From CAWEHU01 sp963808965 (GTDB lineage Bacteria; Pseudomonadota; Alphaproteobacteria; Acetobacterales; Acetobacteraceae): a DNA stretch of 64,000 nt. The position numbers were made by a program, and so were the translations under genes. Positions 62,984 through 64,000 of the stretch are shown piece after piece. The notes below the pieces were generated by a model, which made no database searches, was not told the origin of the DNA, and saw only the letters and a list, made by a program, of their open reading frames with translations. Position 1 is the stretch's first letter; the number at the start of each line of letters is the position of its first letter. Location: positions 62,001 to 126,000 of the forward strand of contig CAWEHU010000012.1 of assembly GCA_963808965.1 (NCBI GenBank), in the 5' to 3' direction.

Positions 62984-64000
62984 TCAGGACGAGTTGTACT
63001 GGCGGAAGTAGCGTCCGCCCAGGCTGGTGAGGATTTCGTAGCCGATCGTGCCGGCCTCCTGCGCCACGGCATCCACTGTGTGCCGCGCATTTATCAGGTC
63101 GACTAGGCTGTCCGGTTGCAGTGCGCTTTCGGGCAGGCCTGATACGTCGAGCGTGATCGTGTCCATTGAGACGACGCCGACCAGCGGCAAGGGGGTGTCG
63201 CCGAACCAGGCGACGCCCCGGTTGCTGAGGCTGCGCAGAAAGCCATCGGCATAGCCGACCGACACGGTCGCGATTCGTCGCGGCGATGGCGCGCGCCATG
63301 TCACGCCGTAGCCCACGCCGCTGCCCGCGTTGATCGTCCGTACCTGGATCACTTTGCCCTGCAAATGCACGACCGGCTTCATCGGATTCGCGGCACCCGC
63401 GATTGGCGCCACGCCATAGAGAGCCGCGCCAGGGCGGGCGACGTCGAAATGATAGTCGGGACCGAGGAAAATTCCGGAGGAGTTGGCGAAGCTCGCCGCC
63501 GCTTCTGGCAGCACGCGGCGGGCTTCCTGGAATCGGGCGAGTTGCTCGCCATTGAGGGAATGATCCTGCTGCTCGGCGCACGCCAAGTGACTCATCACGA
63601 ACCGAAGCTCGATCGCGTCGAGCCGTGACGGAGACTCGGCCACTGACGCCAGTTCCTCCGGCGACAATCCCAGGCGGGACATCCCGGTATCCACTTGGAG
63701 AATCGCCGGAAGCCGCCTTTCCTTGCACCGTGAAAGCGCGACCCAGGCGTCCAGTTGAGACAGGCTGTTCAAGACCGGGATGAGATCGTGGGCGAGGCAT
63801 TCGCTTTCCGCGCCGAGCGGGGAACCATGCAGCACGTAAAGCGCTGCGTCCCCCGGCAGATGCGGCCGGAGGGATATAGCCTCATCGAGATGCGCGACGA
63901 AGAAGTGCCGGCAGCCGGCTGCGGCCAGCGCCGGCGCGATGCGAGCCGCGCCAAGGCCGTAGGCATCGGCCTTGACCACGGCTCCGCATGAGGTGCTCCC
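62984..64000 (-). CDS. alr: alanine racemase, catabolic (5' end beyond window)
   Basis: PLP enzyme interconverting L- and D-alanine, feeding dadA. The PLP-Lys motif VVKADAYGLGA lies near the right edge, and the N-terminal ~35 residues are outside the window. Other pieces: LQVDTGMSRLGL, MSHLACAEQQDH, FANSSGIFLG, DVARPGAALYG, and the second catalytic Tyr in GVGYGVTWRAP. Context (dadA next door) favours the DadX role. Confidence 0.95.
   Translation of the reverse strand, partial: GSTSCGAVVKADAYGLGAARIAPALAAAGCRHFFVAHLDEAISLRPHLPGDAALYVLHGSPLGAESECLAHDLIPVLNSLSQLDAWVALSRCKERRLPAILQVDTGMSRLGLSPEELASVAESPSRLDAIELRFVMSHLACAEQQDHSLNGEQLARFQEARRVLPEAAASFANSSGIFLGPDYHFDVARPGAALYGVAPIAGAANPMKPVVHLQGKVIQVRTINAGSGVGYGVTWRAPSPRRIATVSVGYADGFLRSLSNRGVAWFGDTPLPLVGVVSMDTITLDVSGLPESALQPDSLVDLINARHTVDAVAQEAGTIGYEILTSLGGRYFRQYNSS

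Noticed and set aside
1..64000. CRISPR array, tRNA or rRNA genes
   Set aside because: Looked for regularly spaced repeats, tRNA T-loop motifs and rRNA-like stretches; none recognised.

Overview
The window is GC-rich, densely packed chromosomal DNA of an alphaproteobacterium. Core gene groups point to Rhodospirillales, most likely an Acetobacteraceae-like lineage: gpmI-envC-ctpA-YibQ-rppH; an NDUFA12-like protein with MlaD and DUF2155; recG/sdhE/mfd; coq7-dsbB. The family placement is inference from gene content, with no rRNA or marker search behind it.

Layout. 0.5-6.5 kb: glycolysis, cell-envelope and RNA-processing genes (gpmI, envC, ctpA, a divergent polysaccharide deacetylase, rppH). 6.6-13.6 kb: HNH nuclease, ubiquinone hydroxylase coq7, dsbB, a GST, trehalose genes otsBA, and an NDUFA12/mlaD/DUF2155 operon. 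13.7-22.7 kb: a ribonucleotide-reductase-like TSCPD protein, a DUF482 acyltransferase, a methyltransferase, and a Gld-type ABC export operon ending in DUF4340 and Nudix genes. 22.7-33.4 kb: msrP with a small membrane partner, a thioesterase, a lytic transglycosylase, a PEP-CTERM beta-propeller, an FNR-type regulator with a candidate FNR box, a TlpA-like thioredoxin and argH.

33.4-42.8 kb is the plastic part: a serine-recombinase relic, a peptidase, a regulator/MFS pair, a truncated AEC transporter, isovaleryl-CoA dehydrogenase, and a less GC-rich 2.4-kb segment between ~60-bp direct repeats. That segment carries a haem-oxygenase-fold enzyme and an acetyltransferase. 42.8-55.9 kb: acyl-CoA synthetase, acuI, an aminotransferase, a secreted zinc protease with seven tandem 44-residue repeats, recG, sdhE and mfd. 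55.9-57.3 kb holds the most unusual locus: three small cysteine-rich proteins sharing an N-terminal M-x-x-P-G-[FL]-T-A-x-A-S-L peptide, with two further small genes, apparently one operon. 58.5-64 kb is an amino-acid catabolism run (alanine racemase, dadA, ridA, permease, threonine dehydratase).

At least ten otherwise well-conserved reading frames are broken by what looks like one extra base (gpmI, envC, coq7, TSCPD protein, methyltransferase twice, GldG-like, acyl-CoA synthetase, protease, sdhE, mfd). The consistent +1 direction in essential genes suggests uncorrected insertion errors in the sequence rather than real gene loss. These genes are annotated across the break.
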